A DNA stretch of 64,000 nucleotides from contig NZ_CP018076.1 of the NCBI RefSeq assembly GCF_001886735.1, forward strand, positions 3,348,001 to 3,412,000. Direction: 5' to 3'. Shown piece by piece: positions 26,620 to 36,723 of the stretch. The notes beneath the pieces were generated by a model, which was given only the letters and a program-made list of their open reading frames with translations, was not told the DNA's origin and did not search any database. The position numbers were made by a program, and so were the translations under genes. The stretch is from Sulfitobacter alexandrii. GTDB taxonomy: Bacteria > Pseudomonadota > Alphaproteobacteria > Rhodobacterales > Rhodobacteraceae. Each line of letters begins with the position of its first letter. The stretch's first letter is position 1.

Positions 26620-28206
26620 TCAGTGCCGGAAGTGGCGCATGCCGGTGAATACCATGGCGAGACCGGCCTCGTCCGCCGCGGCGATCACCTCGTCGTCGCG
26701 CATCGACCCGCCCGGCTGGATGAGCGCGGTGGCCCCTGCCGCCGCCGCCGTCACCAGCCCGTCCGCGAAGGGGAAGAAGGCGTCGGACGCCACGACCGAT
26801 CCCTGCGTCAGCGGCGCGGGCAGGCCCATTGCCTCGGCCATGTCCTGCGCCTTGCGCGCCGCGATCCGGGTGCTGTCCACGCGGCTCATCTGCCCAGCCC
26901 CTACGCCGACCGTCGCGCCATCCTTGACGTAGATGATCGCGTTCGACTTCACGTGTTTCGCCACGGTCCAGGCGAACAGCATGTCCGCCAGTTCCTGCTC
27001 CGAGGGTTGGCGCCTGGTGACCACCTTCAGATCGTCGCGCGTGATGCGGCCGATGTCCTTGTCCTGCACCAGCCAGCCGCCCGATACCTGCCGCACCGCC
27101 AGCGCCGCCGCGTCGTGCCGCGCAAGCCCGTCGGTCGTGAGCAGACGCAGGTTTTTCTTTTTGCCAAAAATACTCATGGCGTCTTCGTCGGCACCCGGCG
27201 CGATCACCACTTCGGTGAAAATCCCGCTGATGGCCTCGGCGGTTTCACCGTCCAGCGGCTGGTTCAGGGCGATGATGCCGCCGAAGGCCGAGGTGCGGTC
27301 GCAGTCGAAGGCGCGGGTGTAGGCCTCCACCATGGTCGCGCCGGTCGCCACGCCACAGGGGTTGGCATGCTTGATGATGGCGCAGGCGGGTCCGTTCTCG
27401 GGAGCGAATTCGCTGACCAGTTCAAAGGCGGCGTCCGTGTCGTTGATGTTGTTGTAGCTCAGTTCCTTGCCCTGGTGCTGACGCGCGGTCGCCACGCCCG
27501 CGGCGCCCGACCCGTCCGTGTAGAAGGCCGCGGCCTGGTGGGGGTTCTCGCCATAACGGAGTGTTTGCGACAGCGTGCCGCCAAAGGTGCGGCGGCGTGG
27601 CGTGCCCCCGACCTGCGCGGCCATCCAGGTGCTGACGGCGGTGTCGTAGGCGGCCGTGCGGGCATAGGCCGTCTGCGCGAGCCGCTGGCGCAGGGCGTAG
27701 GTCGTCTGCCCGCTGTTGGCTTCAAGCTCGTCGATCACGGCGGCGTAGTCCTCGGTATCCACCACGACGGTCACGAAGCCGTGGTTCTTGGCCGCGGAGC
27801 GGATCATCGCGGGACCGCCGATGTCGATGTTCTCGATCACCTCGTCATAGGCCGCCCCCTTGGCCACCGTCGCCTCGAAGGGATAGAGGTTGACCACCAC
27901 GAGGTCGATGCCGCCGATGCCGTGTTCCTGCATCGCCGCGACATGGTCGTCCTTGTCGCGCAGTGCCAGCAGGCCGCCGTGGACCACCGGGTGCAGCGTC
28001 TTGACCCGACCGTCCATCATCTCGGGAAAGCCGGTCACCTCGGCCACGTCCTTCACGTCCAGCCCCGCATCGCGCAGCGCCCGGGCGGTGCCGCCAGTGG
28101 ACAGGAGTTCGACCCCGTGGGCGGCAAGCGCCTGGCCGAGCTCCACCAGGCCGGTCTTGTCGGATACGGAAAGAAGGGCGCGTTTGACGGGGGAAAGATC
28201 GGGCAT
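26620..28206 (-). CDS. purH: bifunctional AICAR transformylase / IMP cyclohydrolase
   Basis: A 528-residue cytoplasmic enzyme for the last two steps of de novo purine synthesis. The N-terminal methylglyoxal-synthase-like IMP cyclohydrolase domain ([31 protein letters not shown]) spans about 1–190. The C-terminal AICAR transformylase domain contains the catalytic [32 protein letters not shown] and a FTGMRHFRH end. Length is normal. The gene is 11 bp downstream of the heparinase-like gene and 13 bp upstream of lspA. Confidence 0.97.
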   Translation of the reverse strand: MPDLSPVKRALLSVSDKTGLVELGQALAAHGVELLSTGGTARALRDAGLDVKDVAEVTGFPEMMDGRVKTLHPVVHGGLLALRDKDDHVAAMQEHGIGGIDLVVVNLYPFEATVAKGAAYDEVIENIDIGGPAMIRSAAKNHGFVTVVVDTEDYAAVIDELEANSGQTTYALRQRLAQTAYARTAAYDTAVSTWMAAQVGGTPRRRTFGGTLSQTLRYGENPHQAAAFYTDGSGAAGVATARQHQGKELSYNNINDTDAAFELVSEFAPENGPACAIIKHANPCGVATGATMVEAYTRAFDCDRTSAFGGIIALNQPLDGETAEAISGIFTEVVIAPGADEDAMSIFGKKKNLRLLTTDGLARHDAAALAVRQVSGGWLVQDKDIGRITRDDLKVVTRRQPSEQELADMLFAWTVAKHVKSNAIIYVKDGATVGVGAGQMSRVDSTRIAARKAQDMAEAMGLPAPLTQGSVVASDAFFPFADGLVTAAAAGATALIQPGGSMRDDEVIAAADEAGLAMVFTGMRHFRH

Positions 28207-28217
28207 CTGGCAGGGTC

Positions 28218-29987
28218 CTATTGTTCGTCCGGGTCAGTATGATCCGCCAATGGATCGTCCATCGAGAGATCACGCACGCCAATCGCAGTTTCCTGCGCCT
28301 TGGACAAGGACCACCTGACCCGCGTGGCATAGGTAAAGGCCATCCCGGACAGCACGATCTGCTGCGTGGCGCGGGGTTTGAGACGCGTGGTTTCGAGGTA
28401 GGCGCCCGGTTCGAGCGAGAGATTATGCGTACCGTCGTGCCGGAACACCCAGATTTCCCCGCTCTTGAGCGCCATGGACACCGCCGCGCCGCCGAGATCC
28501 AGCGTCGCATCCACGTCGGGGTGCAGGTGAAAGCGGATGTCGAAGCGCAGGCCCTTGAGCTTCGCCGCGTCGAGCGCCTTGTCGAAACGGCGTTTCTCGG
28601 CATCCTCCAGCGCCAGCAACATGTCCTCGCCGGCCAGTCCCCGCCCGTCGAGCGTGAGTTCGAGGGTCCGCGCATGAGTCAGCCCGTGAGAGCGCACGTA
28701 TCCGTTGTGCCCGCCCTGAAAGCGGATCCCGTCGCCGGCGGAACTGATCTCGACCGGGACATGGGTCGGCCCGTCGATCAAGGCTTCCCGGCCCGTGATG
28801 CGGTCGGGCTCCGCCAGCCGCGCGCTGGAGTAGCCCCCGAGGCACAGGGCGGAATGCGACGGTGTTGCCCGCCCCGCGCGGCGCCACTCCACGCCGAAGG
28901 ACGCCCCCGATCCGCAATTGACGATCAGCGGGCGCCGTCCCGATGTGAGCTCGAAAGCCAGGGTGGAGGCATGGGCATTGCCCGAAGCCGGCCCGCCGGG
29001 CGGCGAGGCCGCGTCGATGACCACCGATGTCCGGCCGCCCGACAGCCGGGCATAGCCCATCGACAGCCCACCTGCCGGGGCCGCGCGCACCCTCGATGCC
29101 GCCAGGGCGTGGTCCAGCCACCCCTCGACCCCGCGGCCACCGCCGTGGAACCGGGCCAGCCCGCCGTCCGCGTGGCGCAGCGCGCGCAGGGTCGGCGCGA
29201 TGCGGGCGATGGCGGCCAGGTGATCCTTTGGCGTGCCGCGTCCCGCATCGCTGAGCGCGGCCGCCGCCCATGTGAGCAGGGTGAAGACGGCCAGCAGTTC
29301 CTCGGGATTGCGGGTGGGCAGGCCGCCCTGCATGTCGATCTGGCTGCGGCATTCGCGCGACAGCGCCTTGATCGCGGGGTCGGCCAGCGCTTCCTGCCCC
29401 TCGAGCGCGAGGCCCGCGTAGATCAGGCCCGTCAACGCCTCGAAGCGCGGCAGGCCCGGTGCCGCGCCGTGCCAGCGCCGGGACAGGAATTGCGTCTGCT
29501 GGTCGAGAGACGTGTAGAACGCCCGGCTGTGTTCAGATTCCTGCCCCCGCAGGCAGAAGATCGCGTGGTTGATCCAGCGGATCAGCCGCCGGCCCGTCAG
29601 GTCCGGTGTCCACCCGGGGCCGCGCCCCTTGCCGAAGCGGTCGATCCAGTCCCAGAGCCAGTGCTGCGCGACCTGGCGCGCCGTGATGTCCCCCACCGCC
29701 GCGAGGTCGTCCAGCCAGGCGAAGCCGTGCAGCTCGGCGGCATAGGCGGCATCCGGTACGTCCAGTTCCCACAGCGTGTGGCCGGGCGCGTTGATGAGCG
29801 TGCCCGCGAAGAGGTAGTTGCCGCCGATCAGTTGCCGCCCCCGCGCATAGGAGCCGATGGTCCGCGGTTCGGGAGAGGAAACGAACCCCCGGACGTGGTT
29901 CTGCGCGCGCGGACGGGTCGCGGCACGGGCGTGCCACCTGTCGAGGAACCGCGCCCGTTGCGCGGTCAGGCCGGGGATGCTGAACAT
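28218..29987 (-). CDS. heparinase II/III family protein
   Basis: A 589-residue protein with an N-terminal alpha-helical toroid (about 60–330, with [12 protein letters not shown]) and a C-terminal beta-sheet heparinase II/III-like half (about 345–570, [32 protein letters not shown]). No clear signal peptide is present, unlike secreted polysaccharide lyases. Orthologs commonly sit between rsmB and purH in Rhodobacterales and may act on a cell-envelope or intracellular polymer; the substrate is unknown. A basic residue-rich start ([21 protein letters not shown]) precedes the fold. Confidence 0.85.
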   Translation of the reverse strand: MFSIPGLTAQRARFLDRWHARAATRPRAQNHVRGFVSSPEPRTIGSYARGRQLIGGNYLFAGTLINAPGHTLWELDVPDAAYAAELHGFAWLDDLAAVGDITARQVAQHWLWDWIDRFGKGRGPGWTPDLTGRRLIRWINHAIFCLRGQESEHSRAFYTSLDQQTQFLSRRWHGAAPGLPRFEALTGLIYAGLALEGQEALADPAIKALSRECRSQIDMQGGLPTRNPEELLAVFTLLTWAAAALSDAGRGTPKDHLAAIARIAPTLRALRHADGGLARFHGGGRGVEGWLDHALAASRVRAAPAGGLSMGYARLSGGRTSVVIDAASPPGGPASGNAHASTLAFELTSGRRPLIVNCGSGASFGVEWRRAGRATPSHSALCLGGYSSARLAEPDRITGREALIDGPTHVPVEISSAGDGIRFQGGHNGYVRSHGLTHARTLELTLDGRGLAGEDMLLALEDAEKRRFDKALDAAKLKGLRFDIRFHLHPDVDATLDLGGAAVSMALKSGEIWVFRHDGTHNLSLEPGAYLETTRLKPRATQQIVLSGMAFTYATRVRWSLSKAQETAIGVRDLSMDDPLADHTDPDEQ

Positions 29988-30139
29988 GTTTTGCTGCCCT
30001 TGACGCTCTGCTGGCGTTTGCGGGCAGCATAGCGTCTGACCCGTCGGGTGTCACCGCTTTTTGCCCCGCCGTTCCGGCACCGGCGTGAAAGGTCGCAAAC
30101 GGGCTGTTCCCGATGCTGCGTCCTGCCTATCGTGGCGGC

Positions 30140-30892
30140 ATGATCGCAAGCCTGATGATGTACCTCAGACCGGAGACGGAGGCGGCGCACCTGCGCTACT
30201 GGGACGCGCTGCGCCGCGCCTTGCGCGCGCGCGGCGTTCCGGCCCCCGCCGAGATGTGCAACGCGGCGGAAGCCTTCTCGGTCTGGACCGCGCCGGACCT
30301 TGTCTTGAGCCAGACCTGCGGGATGCCCTTCCGGACCCGTCTGCACGACCGGGTCACCCTTGTCGGCACACCGGATTTCGGCGTCGATGGCTGCCCGCCG
30401 GGATATTACCGCAGTGCCGTCGTCGTGCGGGCCGACGACGCGCGCCCGTCCCTGCGCGATTTTGCCGATGCGCGGTTCGCCTTCAACGATGCGGGATCGC
30501 AATCGGGCCTGGCCGCCATGCATGCCGTGGCCCTGGCGGAGGGTTTCTGGTTCGGCGACCGGCGGCAGACGGGCGGACACCGCGCCTCGGCCCTTGCGGT
30601 AGCCGAAGGCGAGGCGGACATCGCGGCGCTGGATGCGGTGACATGGCGGCTGATCCGGCGGTACGACCCTTTTGCGGCAGGGTTGCGGGTATTGACCTGG
30701 ACCCCCCCGACGCCCGGCCTGCCCTATATCACGGGGCCGGGCATGGACCGTGCGCAGGTGTTCGACGCGGTGGTCGAGGCGATCGAACATCTGACGGAGG
30801 CCGATCGGGATGTGCTCGGCCTGCTGGGGCTGGTGGATATTCCGGCACGCGATTACCTTGCGATCCGCAATCCGCCACCCGGCGACCTGTGA
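30140..30892 (+). CDS. PhnD/SsuA-like substrate-binding-fold protein without signal peptide
   Basis: A 250-residue protein with the periplasmic-binding fold of phosphate/phosphonate-type proteins: DLVLSQTCGMPFRTRL, GYYRSAVVVRADD, a FAFNDAGSQSGLAA motif and ADIAALDAVTWRLI. It has no signal peptide and no transporter genes nearby, so it may act in the cytoplasm or be an orphan. I start at ATG 30140 (MIASLMMYLRP); ATG 30113 is possible. It is transcribed against the surrounding rsmB–heparinase–purH run. The ligand is unknown; annotation as a phosphonate-binding protein would overstate the evidence. Confidence 0.75.
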   Translation: MIASLMMYLRPETEAAHLRYWDALRRALRARGVPAPAEMCNAAEAFSVWTAPDLVLSQTCGMPFRTRLHDRVTLVGTPDFGVDGCPPGYYRSAVVVRADDARPSLRDFADARFAFNDAGSQSGLAAMHAVALAEGFWFGDRRQTGGHRASALAVAEGEADIAALDAVTWRLIRRYDPFAAGLRVLTWTPPTPGLPYITGPGMDRAQVFDAVVEAIEHLTEADRDVLGLLGLVDIPARDYLAIRNPPPGDL

Positions 30893-30935
30893 CAGCACGA
30901 TGCGCCCCCCGCGCGGGAGCGCCGGTTGGCTTTCC

Positions 30936-32210
30936 TCAGCCCTGCTTGCGCAGGCAAGCGACGTAGAATCCGTCCATGCCGCCGATGTCCGCCCAGTAAT
31001 CGGGGCGCAGGCGCAGACCGCCTTCGGCTGTCAGCCAGCCGCTGTCCACCCCCGGCACCATCGCCGCGTCGCGATCCACCTGCATGTCGGGGTGCCGCTG
31101 AAGTGCTTCGTCCACCTGGACCTCGCCCTCGTCCGGCAGCAGGCTGCAGGTGCAGAACACCATCCTGCCGCCCGGTTTCAGCAGGGACCATGCGTGGTCG
31201 ATCAGCTCGGACTGGAGATCGATCAAATCGCCGAACTCGGACCCGTCCTTGGCATAGGGCAGGTCCGGATGGCGGCGCAGTGTCCCGGTGGCGGAACAGG
31301 GCGCATCCAGCAGGATGCCATCGTAAGTGCCGGTCACCGCGCGGGCGTCCTGGGTCAGCAGATCGGCCTTCAGCCTGGTCCGGTCCAGGTTCTCGCGCAC
31401 ACGCGCCATGCGACCTGCCGAGGTATCGACAGCCGTGACGGCCGCCCCCGCGGCGGCGAGTTGCATGGTCTTGCCGCCCGGCGCCGCGCAGAGGTCCAGT
31501 ATCGTCTCGCCCGGTCGCGGCGCGAGAACCCGCACCGGCAGCGCGGCTGCAGCGTCCTGCACCCACCAGTCGCCCGCGGCGAACCCGGGCATCGCGGAGA
31601 CCTGCCCCGCGTCCGTCACGCGGACGGAGCCGGTGGGCAGCAGCGTGCCGCCCGTCACCTCGGCCAGGGCCGCGGGGTCGCCCTTGGCCGTGATATCCAG
31701 CGGGGCCCCGGCGAAATGGGCCTGTTCCATCGCGGCGATGGCCTCGGCGCCCCAGGCCTCGACCAAGGGGCCGCGCAGCCATTTGGGCAGGCGCGGCGCG
31801 CGCAGCGCGGGCCACGCCTCCGGACCCTCGGCGGCGATCTTGCGCAGGACAGCGTTGGTCAGCCCCTTCAGGTGCCCCAGACTGCGGTGGCCGGACACGA
31901 GGTTCACCATCGTGTTGACGACGCCATGCGCAGCCCCACCCTGGCACAATTCGACCGTCCCGACCCGCAGGACGTTGCGCACCGTCAGCGGCGGCTGCTT
32001 GCGCAGGTGCTTTTGCAGCAGCCGGTCGGCGCGTTCGAGCCCGCGCAGGGTATCCTGCGCCAGCCGCTGCGCGCGGGCCCGGTCGTCGGGCGGCAGCCTG
32101 TCCAGGGTTCCGGCGGCCAGCAGTTCCGACATCAGGCGCGGCTCTTCCCCCAGGATCTGGTCGAGAAGGTAAACCGCGCTCCTGCGCGCCTCTGCGCCGG
32201 TGTCTGCCAT
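30936..32210 (-). CDS. rsmB: RsmB-like 16S rRNA (cytosine-C5)-methyltransferase
   Basis: A 424-residue enzyme with an N-terminal NusB-like RNA-binding domain (about 5–135, ARRSAVYLLDQILGEEPRL and HGVVNTMVNLVSG) and a SAM-dependent methyltransferase domain. The latter shows LDLCAAPGGKTMQLA, the Pro-Cys pair in DAPCSATGTLRRHPD and the catalytic Cys in VFCTCSLLPDEGE. It methylates C967-equivalent cytosine in 16S rRNA. ATG 32210 is used; the open frame further upstream reads through the promoter of the divergent SDHAF4 gene. Confidence 0.92.
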   Translation of the reverse strand: MADTGAEARRSAVYLLDQILGEEPRLMSELLAAGTLDRLPPDDRARAQRLAQDTLRGLERADRLLQKHLRKQPPLTVRNVLRVGTVELCQGGAAHGVVNTMVNLVSGHRSLGHLKGLTNAVLRKIAAEGPEAWPALRAPRLPKWLRGPLVEAWGAEAIAAMEQAHFAGAPLDITAKGDPAALAEVTGGTLLPTGSVRVTDAGQVSAMPGFAAGDWWVQDAAAALPVRVLAPRPGETILDLCAAPGGKTMQLAAAGAAVTAVDTSAGRMARVRENLDRTRLKADLLTQDARAVTGTYDGILLDAPCSATGTLRRHPDLPYAKDGSEFGDLIDLQSELIDHAWSLLKPGGRMVFCTCSLLPDEGEVQVDEALQRHPDMQVDRDAAMVPGVDSGWLTAEGGLRLRPDYWADIGGMDGFYVACLRKQG

Positions 32211-32296
32211 GCCATCGCCTCTTGTGGTGGGGGGACCGGGTTGTCCTGCCCTCGGGGCGGCGTATATCAAAGGCATCAGCCGCTCAAGAGGATGCC

Positions 32297-32584
32297 ATGT
32301 CAGAGCCCGTCGATATTCCGAACCCCGCACCGGCGCCCAAGCCGATCCCGGACACGCCGAACGATCCGACACCGACGCCCGAGCCGGACCTGCCCCCGCA
32401 GCCGCAGCCCGATCCCGCGCCGCGCCCTATTCCGCCTGCCGCGCAGCGCGCGCTGGCCGAGGCGGAGGCCCGCCGCCGCGAGGCCGCCGACCTGCGCCTG
32501 CCGCCCGAACTGGGTGGCCGCGACGGGCCCGAACCCGTCCGTTACGGTGACTGGGAGAAGAAGGGGATCGCGGTCGATTTCTGA
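32297..32584 (+). CDS. DUF1674 / SDHAF4-like protein (succinate dehydrogenase assembly factor 4)
   Basis: A 95-residue protein. The C-terminus ELGGRDGPEPVRYGDWEKKGIAVDF is the DUF1674 signature of SDHAF4, which helps flavinated SdhA assemble into complex II. The first 50 residues are very proline-rich (Pro at nearly every second position), longer than the usual extension. The start at ATG 32297 follows GAGG. It is divergent from rsmB and convergent with a small exported protein, 9 bp apart. Confidence 0.85.
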   Translation: MSEPVDIPNPAPAPKPIPDTPNDPTPTPEPDLPPQPQPDPAPRPIPPAAQRALAEAEARRREAADLRLPPELGGRDGPEPVRYGDWEKKGIAVDF

Positions 32585-32593
32585 CGCCGCGCG

Positions 32594-32950
32594 TCAGCGC
32601 AGGCTGAAATCCGCGGAACGTCCCGTGCCCTTGTCCGAGGTGATGCGCATGTTGTTGCCATCCACCTTGACCTCCTGGCAGTTGTAGCCAAGGTCGTCGC
32701 CGCCCCATTCGAGACTGCGGCACAGGTACTCACCCTGCCATTCCCATTGGCCCGTGACCTCCCACGCGGCGCCTGTCCCCGCGATCTGGCCATCGGGCAG
32801 CACCTGAATCTTGACCAGCGGACGGGTCAGCGTCTTGCCCCCGACCAGCGCCATGAAATCGTCGCGGGTGGTGACCTTCTGGAAATCCGCCAGAGCGGGC
32901 AGCGCCGACGCGGTAAGCGCGGCGGCAAGTGTGATCGCAAGGGGTCGCAT
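32594..32950 (-). CDS. small exported protein of unknown function
   Basis: A 118-residue protein with a signal peptide MRPLAITLAAALTASALPALA, so the mature form of about 97 residues is periplasmic or secreted. It has two cysteines (CRSLEWGG and NCQEVKV), about 15 residues apart, which could form a disulfide. Similar small proteins exist in Rhodobacterales, sometimes labelled after their dapB neighbour, which the sequence does not support: there is no nucleotide-binding motif. Function unknown. Confidence 0.75.
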   Translation of the reverse strand: MRPLAITLAAALTASALPALADFQKVTTRDDFMALVGGKTLTRPLVKIQVLPDGQIAGTGAAWEVTGQWEWQGEYLCRSLEWGGDDLGYNCQEVKVDGNNMRITSDKGTGRSADFSLR

Positions 32951-33028
32951 CGAACTCTCCTTTCAGCGTGAATTGCACTATACACGCCGAAAGAGGGCCC
33001 AAAGTTTCACAATAGCGTCAGCAGGCGG

Positions 33029-33850
33029 TCAGCCCGCGTCGCCGAGACCCAGCACATCCAGCATGTCGTATGCGCCCGGTGCCCGGCCGATGCCCCAAAG
33101 CGCGGCCTTGAGCGCGCCGCGGGCAAAGACCGATCTGTCGGAGGCGACGTGGCGCAAGATGATGCGCTCTCCGTCGGCGGCGAACATCACGTCGTGTTCG
33201 CCCACGATGTCGCCCCCCCGGATTGCCGTAAACCCGATGTCGCCGCGACGCCGTGCGCCGGTCATGCCGTCGCGCCCGCGATCCGAAACTTCGGCGAGGG
33301 ACACGCCGCGCCCCGCCGCCGCAGCCTCGCCCAGCATCAGGGCGGTGCCGGAGGGTGCATCGACCTTCCTGTTGTGATGTGCCTCGATGATCTCGATGTC
33401 GAAGTCGGCGTCCAGCGCCGCGGCCACCCGGCGGGTAAGCTGGGTCAGCAGGTTGACGCCGAGGCTCATGTTGCCGGCGCGGACGATGACGGTCTTTTCC
33501 GCGAAGGGTGCCAGCTGCGCGATTTCCGCGTCGGTCATGCCGGTGGTCCCGATGACATGGACCGCCCCGGCGGCGGCGGCATGGGCCGCGAAATCCAGCG
33601 TTGCGGCGGGCGCGGTGAAATCGATCACGGCGTCGGCCGCGGAAATGGCGGCCTTCGCGTCGTCGGTCACACGGATCCCGATGTCGCCACCGCCCATGGC
33701 TGCCCCGACGTCCTGGCCCACCCAGGCGTGATCCGGCCGTTCCACCGCGCCGACAAGCCGCAGGCGGTCGGAGGCCTGCACCTGTCTGATCAGCATCTGG
33801 CCCATGCGCCCGGAAGCGCCGGTAATGGTTACGCCGGGAAGTTCTGCCAT
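33029..33850 (-). CDS. dapB: 4-hydroxy-tetrahydrodipicolinate reductase
   Basis: A 273-residue enzyme of the diaminopimelate/lysine pathway. The NAD(P)H-binding GASGRMG sits near the N-terminus, FTAP and GTTGMTD mark the cofactor edge, and the active site shows [19 protein letters not shown] with the catalytic His pair and Lys. Length is normal. ATG 33850 is chosen because the sequence [17 protein letters not shown] begins the Rossmann strand; the frame stays open upstream through the divergent rbfA start region. Confidence 0.96.
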   Translation of the reverse strand: MAELPGVTITGASGRMGQMLIRQVQASDRLRLVGAVERPDHAWVGQDVGAAMGGGDIGIRVTDDAKAAISAADAVIDFTAPAATLDFAAHAAAAGAVHVIGTTGMTDAEIAQLAPFAEKTVIVRAGNMSLGVNLLTQLTRRVAAALDADFDIEIIEAHHNRKVDAPSGTALMLGEAAAAGRGVSLAEVSDRGRDGMTGARRRGDIGFTAIRGGDIVGEHDVMFAADGERIILRHVASDRSVFARGALKAALWGIGRAPGAYDMLDVLGLGDAG

Positions 33851-33931
33851 CTTGTGCACTCCTTTGCCGGGGCCGGTGTACCGCGCAATCGCCGCCTTGG
33901 CAAAACACTTGCAAGGGCTTAGATGAGGCCC

Positions 33932-34339
33932 ATGGCCAGAAACAAGTTTCACGAGGGCACGGGCCCGTCCCAGCGCCAGTTGCGCGTCGGCGAAACGATT
34001 CGCCGCGCTCTGTCGGACGTTCTGGCGCGCGGCGACGTGCATGATGTCGATCTCAACCGGATGTCGGTGACCGTGGGCGAGGTGCGGGTCTCTCCCGATC
34101 TCAAGATCGCGACCGCCTATGTCCTGCCGCTTGGCGGTCAGGGCCAGGACGAGCTGATCGACCTGCTGGCACGGAACAAGGGCGAATTGCGCCGTCAGGT
34201 CGCCAAGAAGCTGACGCTCAAGTTCGCGCCGGACCTGCGATTCCGGCTGGACCAGACCTTTGACCAGATGGACGAGACGCGTCGCATGCTCAATCAGGAT
34301 GTCGTACGGCGGGATGCCGACGCGGACAGCGACGAATGA
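33932..34339 (+). CDS. rbfA: 30S ribosome-binding factor A
   Basis: A 135-residue KH-fold factor that assists 16S rRNA 5'-end maturation. Family residues include [47 protein letters not shown] and [16 protein letters not shown]. An in-frame ATG at 33923 has the better ribosome site (AAGGG), but [11 protein letters not shown] at 33932 matches the family start. It is divergent from dapB with about 80 bp between. The DUF2233 gene overlaps its stop by 4 nt. Confidence 0.93.
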   Translation: MARNKFHEGTGPSQRQLRVGETIRRALSDVLARGDVHDVDLNRMSVTVGEVRVSPDLKIATAYVLPLGGQGQDELIDLLARNKGELRRQVAKKLTLKFAPDLRFRLDQTFDQMDETRRMLNQDVVRRDADADSDE

Positions 34340-35070
34340 AATTCCTGCTTTGGCTTGGCCTGGTCCTGGCCGCGGGGGGCGCGATGGCAACGGAATGCCG
34401 GCAGGAAGAATACGCCGGCAACCGCTATTCGATCTGCGAGGTGGACCTGACCCGCGAGCGGCTGGAGCTTTTCCTCGCCGACGAGGCAGGCAGCGTCTAT
34501 GGCCATTTCGGCACCCTCGACAAGGCGCTTGCGGCGCGGGGGCAGAGGCTGGGCTTTGCCATGAACGCAGGCATGTATCACGACAACCGCGCGCCGGTCG
34601 GCTACTTCGTGGAAAACGGGCGTGTCGTGCAGGATGTGATCCAAAGCGAGGGGCCGGGCAATTTCGGTCTGCTGCCCAACGGCATCTTCTGCATCGGCGA
34701 GGGCCGCGCGGACGTGTTGGAAACCAAGGCGTTCCTCAGGTCGGAACCCGCCTGCCGCTATGCCACGCAATCGGGGCCCATGCTGGTGATCGACGGCGAG
34801 CTGCACCCCCGTTTCCTGAAGAACAGCACGTCCCGCTACATCCGCAACGGGGTCGGGACCACGGCGGACGGCACCCGGGCGATCTTTGTCATTTCCGACA
34901 ACACGGTAACCTTTCACGAGTTCGGAAGCTATTTCCGGGATCGGCTGCAACTGCGCAACGCGCTCTATTTCGACGGCAACGTGTCACGCCTGAGAGCCCC
35001 CGCGCTGGGGCGCGACGATGCGGGTTTCACGACGATCGGTCCGATCGTCGGTGTGGTCGAAAGCGACTGA
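34336..35070 (+). CDS. DUF2233 / phosphodiester glycosidase (NAGPA-like) protein
   Basis: A 244-residue exported protein: signal [18 protein letters not shown], then [48 protein letters not shown] and [11 protein letters not shown], all features of the phosphodiester glycosidase (uncovering-enzyme-like) domain. Two Cys (CRQEEY and SICEV) in the mature N-terminus may pair. It is coupled to rbfA by a 4-nt overlap, an unexpected pairing of an envelope enzyme with a ribosome factor, and lies upstream of truB. Substrate unknown. Confidence 0.85.
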   Translation: MKFLLWLGLVLAAGGAMATECRQEEYAGNRYSICEVDLTRERLELFLADEAGSVYGHFGTLDKALAARGQRLGFAMNAGMYHDNRAPVGYFVENGRVVQDVIQSEGPGNFGLLPNGIFCIGEGRADVLETKAFLRSEPACRYATQSGPMLVIDGELHPRFLKNSTSRYIRNGVGTTADGTRAIFVISDNTVTFHEFGSYFRDRLQLRNALYFDGNVSRLRAPALGRDDAGFTTIGPIVGVVESD

Positions 35071-35109
35071 CCGGACGCGCGGCCAGATAATTGCTGGGCA
35101 CCGGCGGCG

Positions 35110-35144
35110 CCTGTCTGTATAGGCTCCCACGCGAAACAGACAGG
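35110..35144 (+). promoter_or_regulatory. leader hairpin overlapping the truB ribosome-binding site
   Basis: CCTGTCTGT (35110–35118) and ACAGACAGG (35136–35144) are exact complements around a 17-nt loop. The second arm ends in the AGG that starts the truB Shine–Dalgarno (AGGTGAG, 35142–35148), so folding would hide the ribosome site six bases before ATG 35151. It may control truB translation. Confidence 0.5.
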
Positions 35145-35150
35145 TGAGAC

Positions 35151-36074
35151 ATGGCGCGCAAACGCAAGGGCAGAGATATTTCCGGATGGCTGGTGGTGGA
35201 CAAGCCCGCCGGCCCCACCTCGACCGCCGTGGTCAACAAGGTCCGCTGGGCGCTCGACGCCCGCAAGGCCGGCCACGCCGGGACGCTCGACCCCGAGGCG
35301 ACGGGCGTGCTGGCGGTGGCCCTTGGCGAGGCGACCAAGACGGTTCCCTACATCACCGACGCGCTGAAGGCCTATGAATTCACCGTGCGCCTTGGCATCG
35401 CCACCAACACCGACGATGCCGAGGGCGAAGAACTGGGCACCTCCGACCTGCGCCCCGACGACGCCGCGATCAAGGCGGCACTGTCCGATTTCGTGGGCGA
35501 CATCGAACAGGTGCCGCCACAGTTCTCGGCCGTGAAGATCGACGGGCAGCGCGCCTACCAGCGTGCGCGCGACGGCGAATCGATGGACATCGCGGCACGT
35601 CCGCTGTTCGTGGAAAGCCTGCTGCTGATCGACCGGCCCGATGCGGACCACGTGACGCTCGAGATGGTCTGCGGCAAGGGCGGGTACGTGCGGTCCATCG
35701 CGCGCGACCTGGGCCAGAAGCTGGGATGTCTGGGCCACGTCCGCGACCTGCGACGGGTCTGGTCCGGCCCGTTCGACGCGGCCGACGGGCTGACACTGGC
35801 GCGGATCGAGGAACTGGCGCGCACACCAGAACTGGACGCGCATCTGCAGCCGCTGGAGGCCGGCCTCGACGACCTGCCGGAGGTCAAGGCGACCGCCGAG
35901 GGCGCCACCCGGCTGCGCAACGGCAACCCCGGCATGGTGATCGCGAGCGACATCGACTACGGCGAGGAATGCTGGGCCTCCTTCGAGGGGCGGGCGGTGG
36001 CCGTGGGGCGTTTCAAGGCAGGCGAGCTCCACCCCTCCCGCGTCTTCAACCTGCCCCAGGGCAGCGCCGACTGA
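35151..36074 (+). CDS. truB: tRNA pseudouridine(55) synthase
   Basis: A 307-residue enzyme that makes the T-loop pseudouridine of tRNA. The catalytic Asp47 lies in [14 protein letters not shown], and [34 protein letters not shown] and the [12 protein letters not shown] motif are all present. Length is standard for TruB with a short C-terminal domain. It belongs to the translation cluster with rbfA and rpsO, though DUF2233, DUF1643 and a repeat protein are interleaved. Confidence 0.96.
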   Translation: MARKRKGRDISGWLVVDKPAGPTSTAVVNKVRWALDARKAGHAGTLDPEATGVLAVALGEATKTVPYITDALKAYEFTVRLGIATNTDDAEGEELGTSDLRPDDAAIKAALSDFVGDIEQVPPQFSAVKIDGQRAYQRARDGESMDIAARPLFVESLLLIDRPDADHVTLEMVCGKGGYVRSIARDLGQKLGCLGHVRDLRRVWSGPFDAADGLTLARIEELARTPELDAHLQPLEAGLDDLPEVKATAEGATRLRNGNPGMVIASDIDYGEECWASFEGRAVAVGRFKAGELHPSRVFNLPQGSAD

Positions 36075-36091
36075 CGCCGCCGCACCCCCGC

Positions 36092-36625
36092 ATGATCACC
36101 CGAAGCCACACCAAGGGCGACGCGCCCTCGACCGCCGTCTATTCCGACTGCGAGGGCTACCGCTACAGCCTCACGCGGACGTGGGACGCAAGCGCGCGGA
36201 AGGTCATGTTCGTAATGCTCAACCCTTCCACCGCGACGGAGGTCCAGAACGACCCGACCGTTGAGCGGTGCGAGCGGCGCGCGCGGCACCTCGGGTACGG
36301 CGGTTTCCGGGTGACCAACATCTTTGCCTGGCGCGCCACCGATCCGCGCGACATGCGCGCCGCCGCCGATCCGGTGGGGCCGGAGAACGACGCGACGCTG
36401 GCCGCAGGGTGCCTTTGGGCCGATCACGTGATCGCCGCGTGGGGCGTGCACGGGGCGCATATGGGACGGGGTCCGCTGGTTGCCGCCCGCCTGATGGCCA
36501 GCGGCAGGCCGCTCTTTCACCTCGGTCTTTCCAAAGAAGGGCATCCGCGCCACCCCCTCTACCTGCCCTACGCACGCACGCCGGTGCGCTGGCACGCACC
36601 CGGCACGCCTGAAACCGCGCGTTAA
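36092..36625 (+). CDS. DUF1643 domain-containing protein
   Basis: A 177-residue soluble protein with the DUF1643 signature: YRYSLTRTW near the start, VMFVMLNPSTATE, DPTVERCERRARHLGYGGFRVTNIFAWRATDP and the C-terminal GLSKEGHPRHPLYLP. The start at ATG 36092 lies 17 bp after the truB stop, so it is probably co-transcribed. DUF1643 genes occur widely as isolated cargo in bacteria; the biochemical role is unknown. No signal peptide or membrane helix is present. Confidence 0.85.
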   Translation: MITRSHTKGDAPSTAVYSDCEGYRYSLTRTWDASARKVMFVMLNPSTATEVQNDPTVERCERRARHLGYGGFRVTNIFAWRATDPRDMRAAADPVGPENDATLAAGCLWADHVIAAWGVHGAHMGRGPLVAARLMASGRPLFHLGLSKEGHPRHPLYLPYARTPVRWHAPGTPETAR

Positions 36626-36723
36626 CCACGCCGCCGGTTTGATTTTGACCGGTCGGCGGTTCTGTGGATGATGGCGCCGGGGTGGTGCGTGGTGCGCCCC
36701 TTGTGGTTCGGCGGTGTGCGGCG

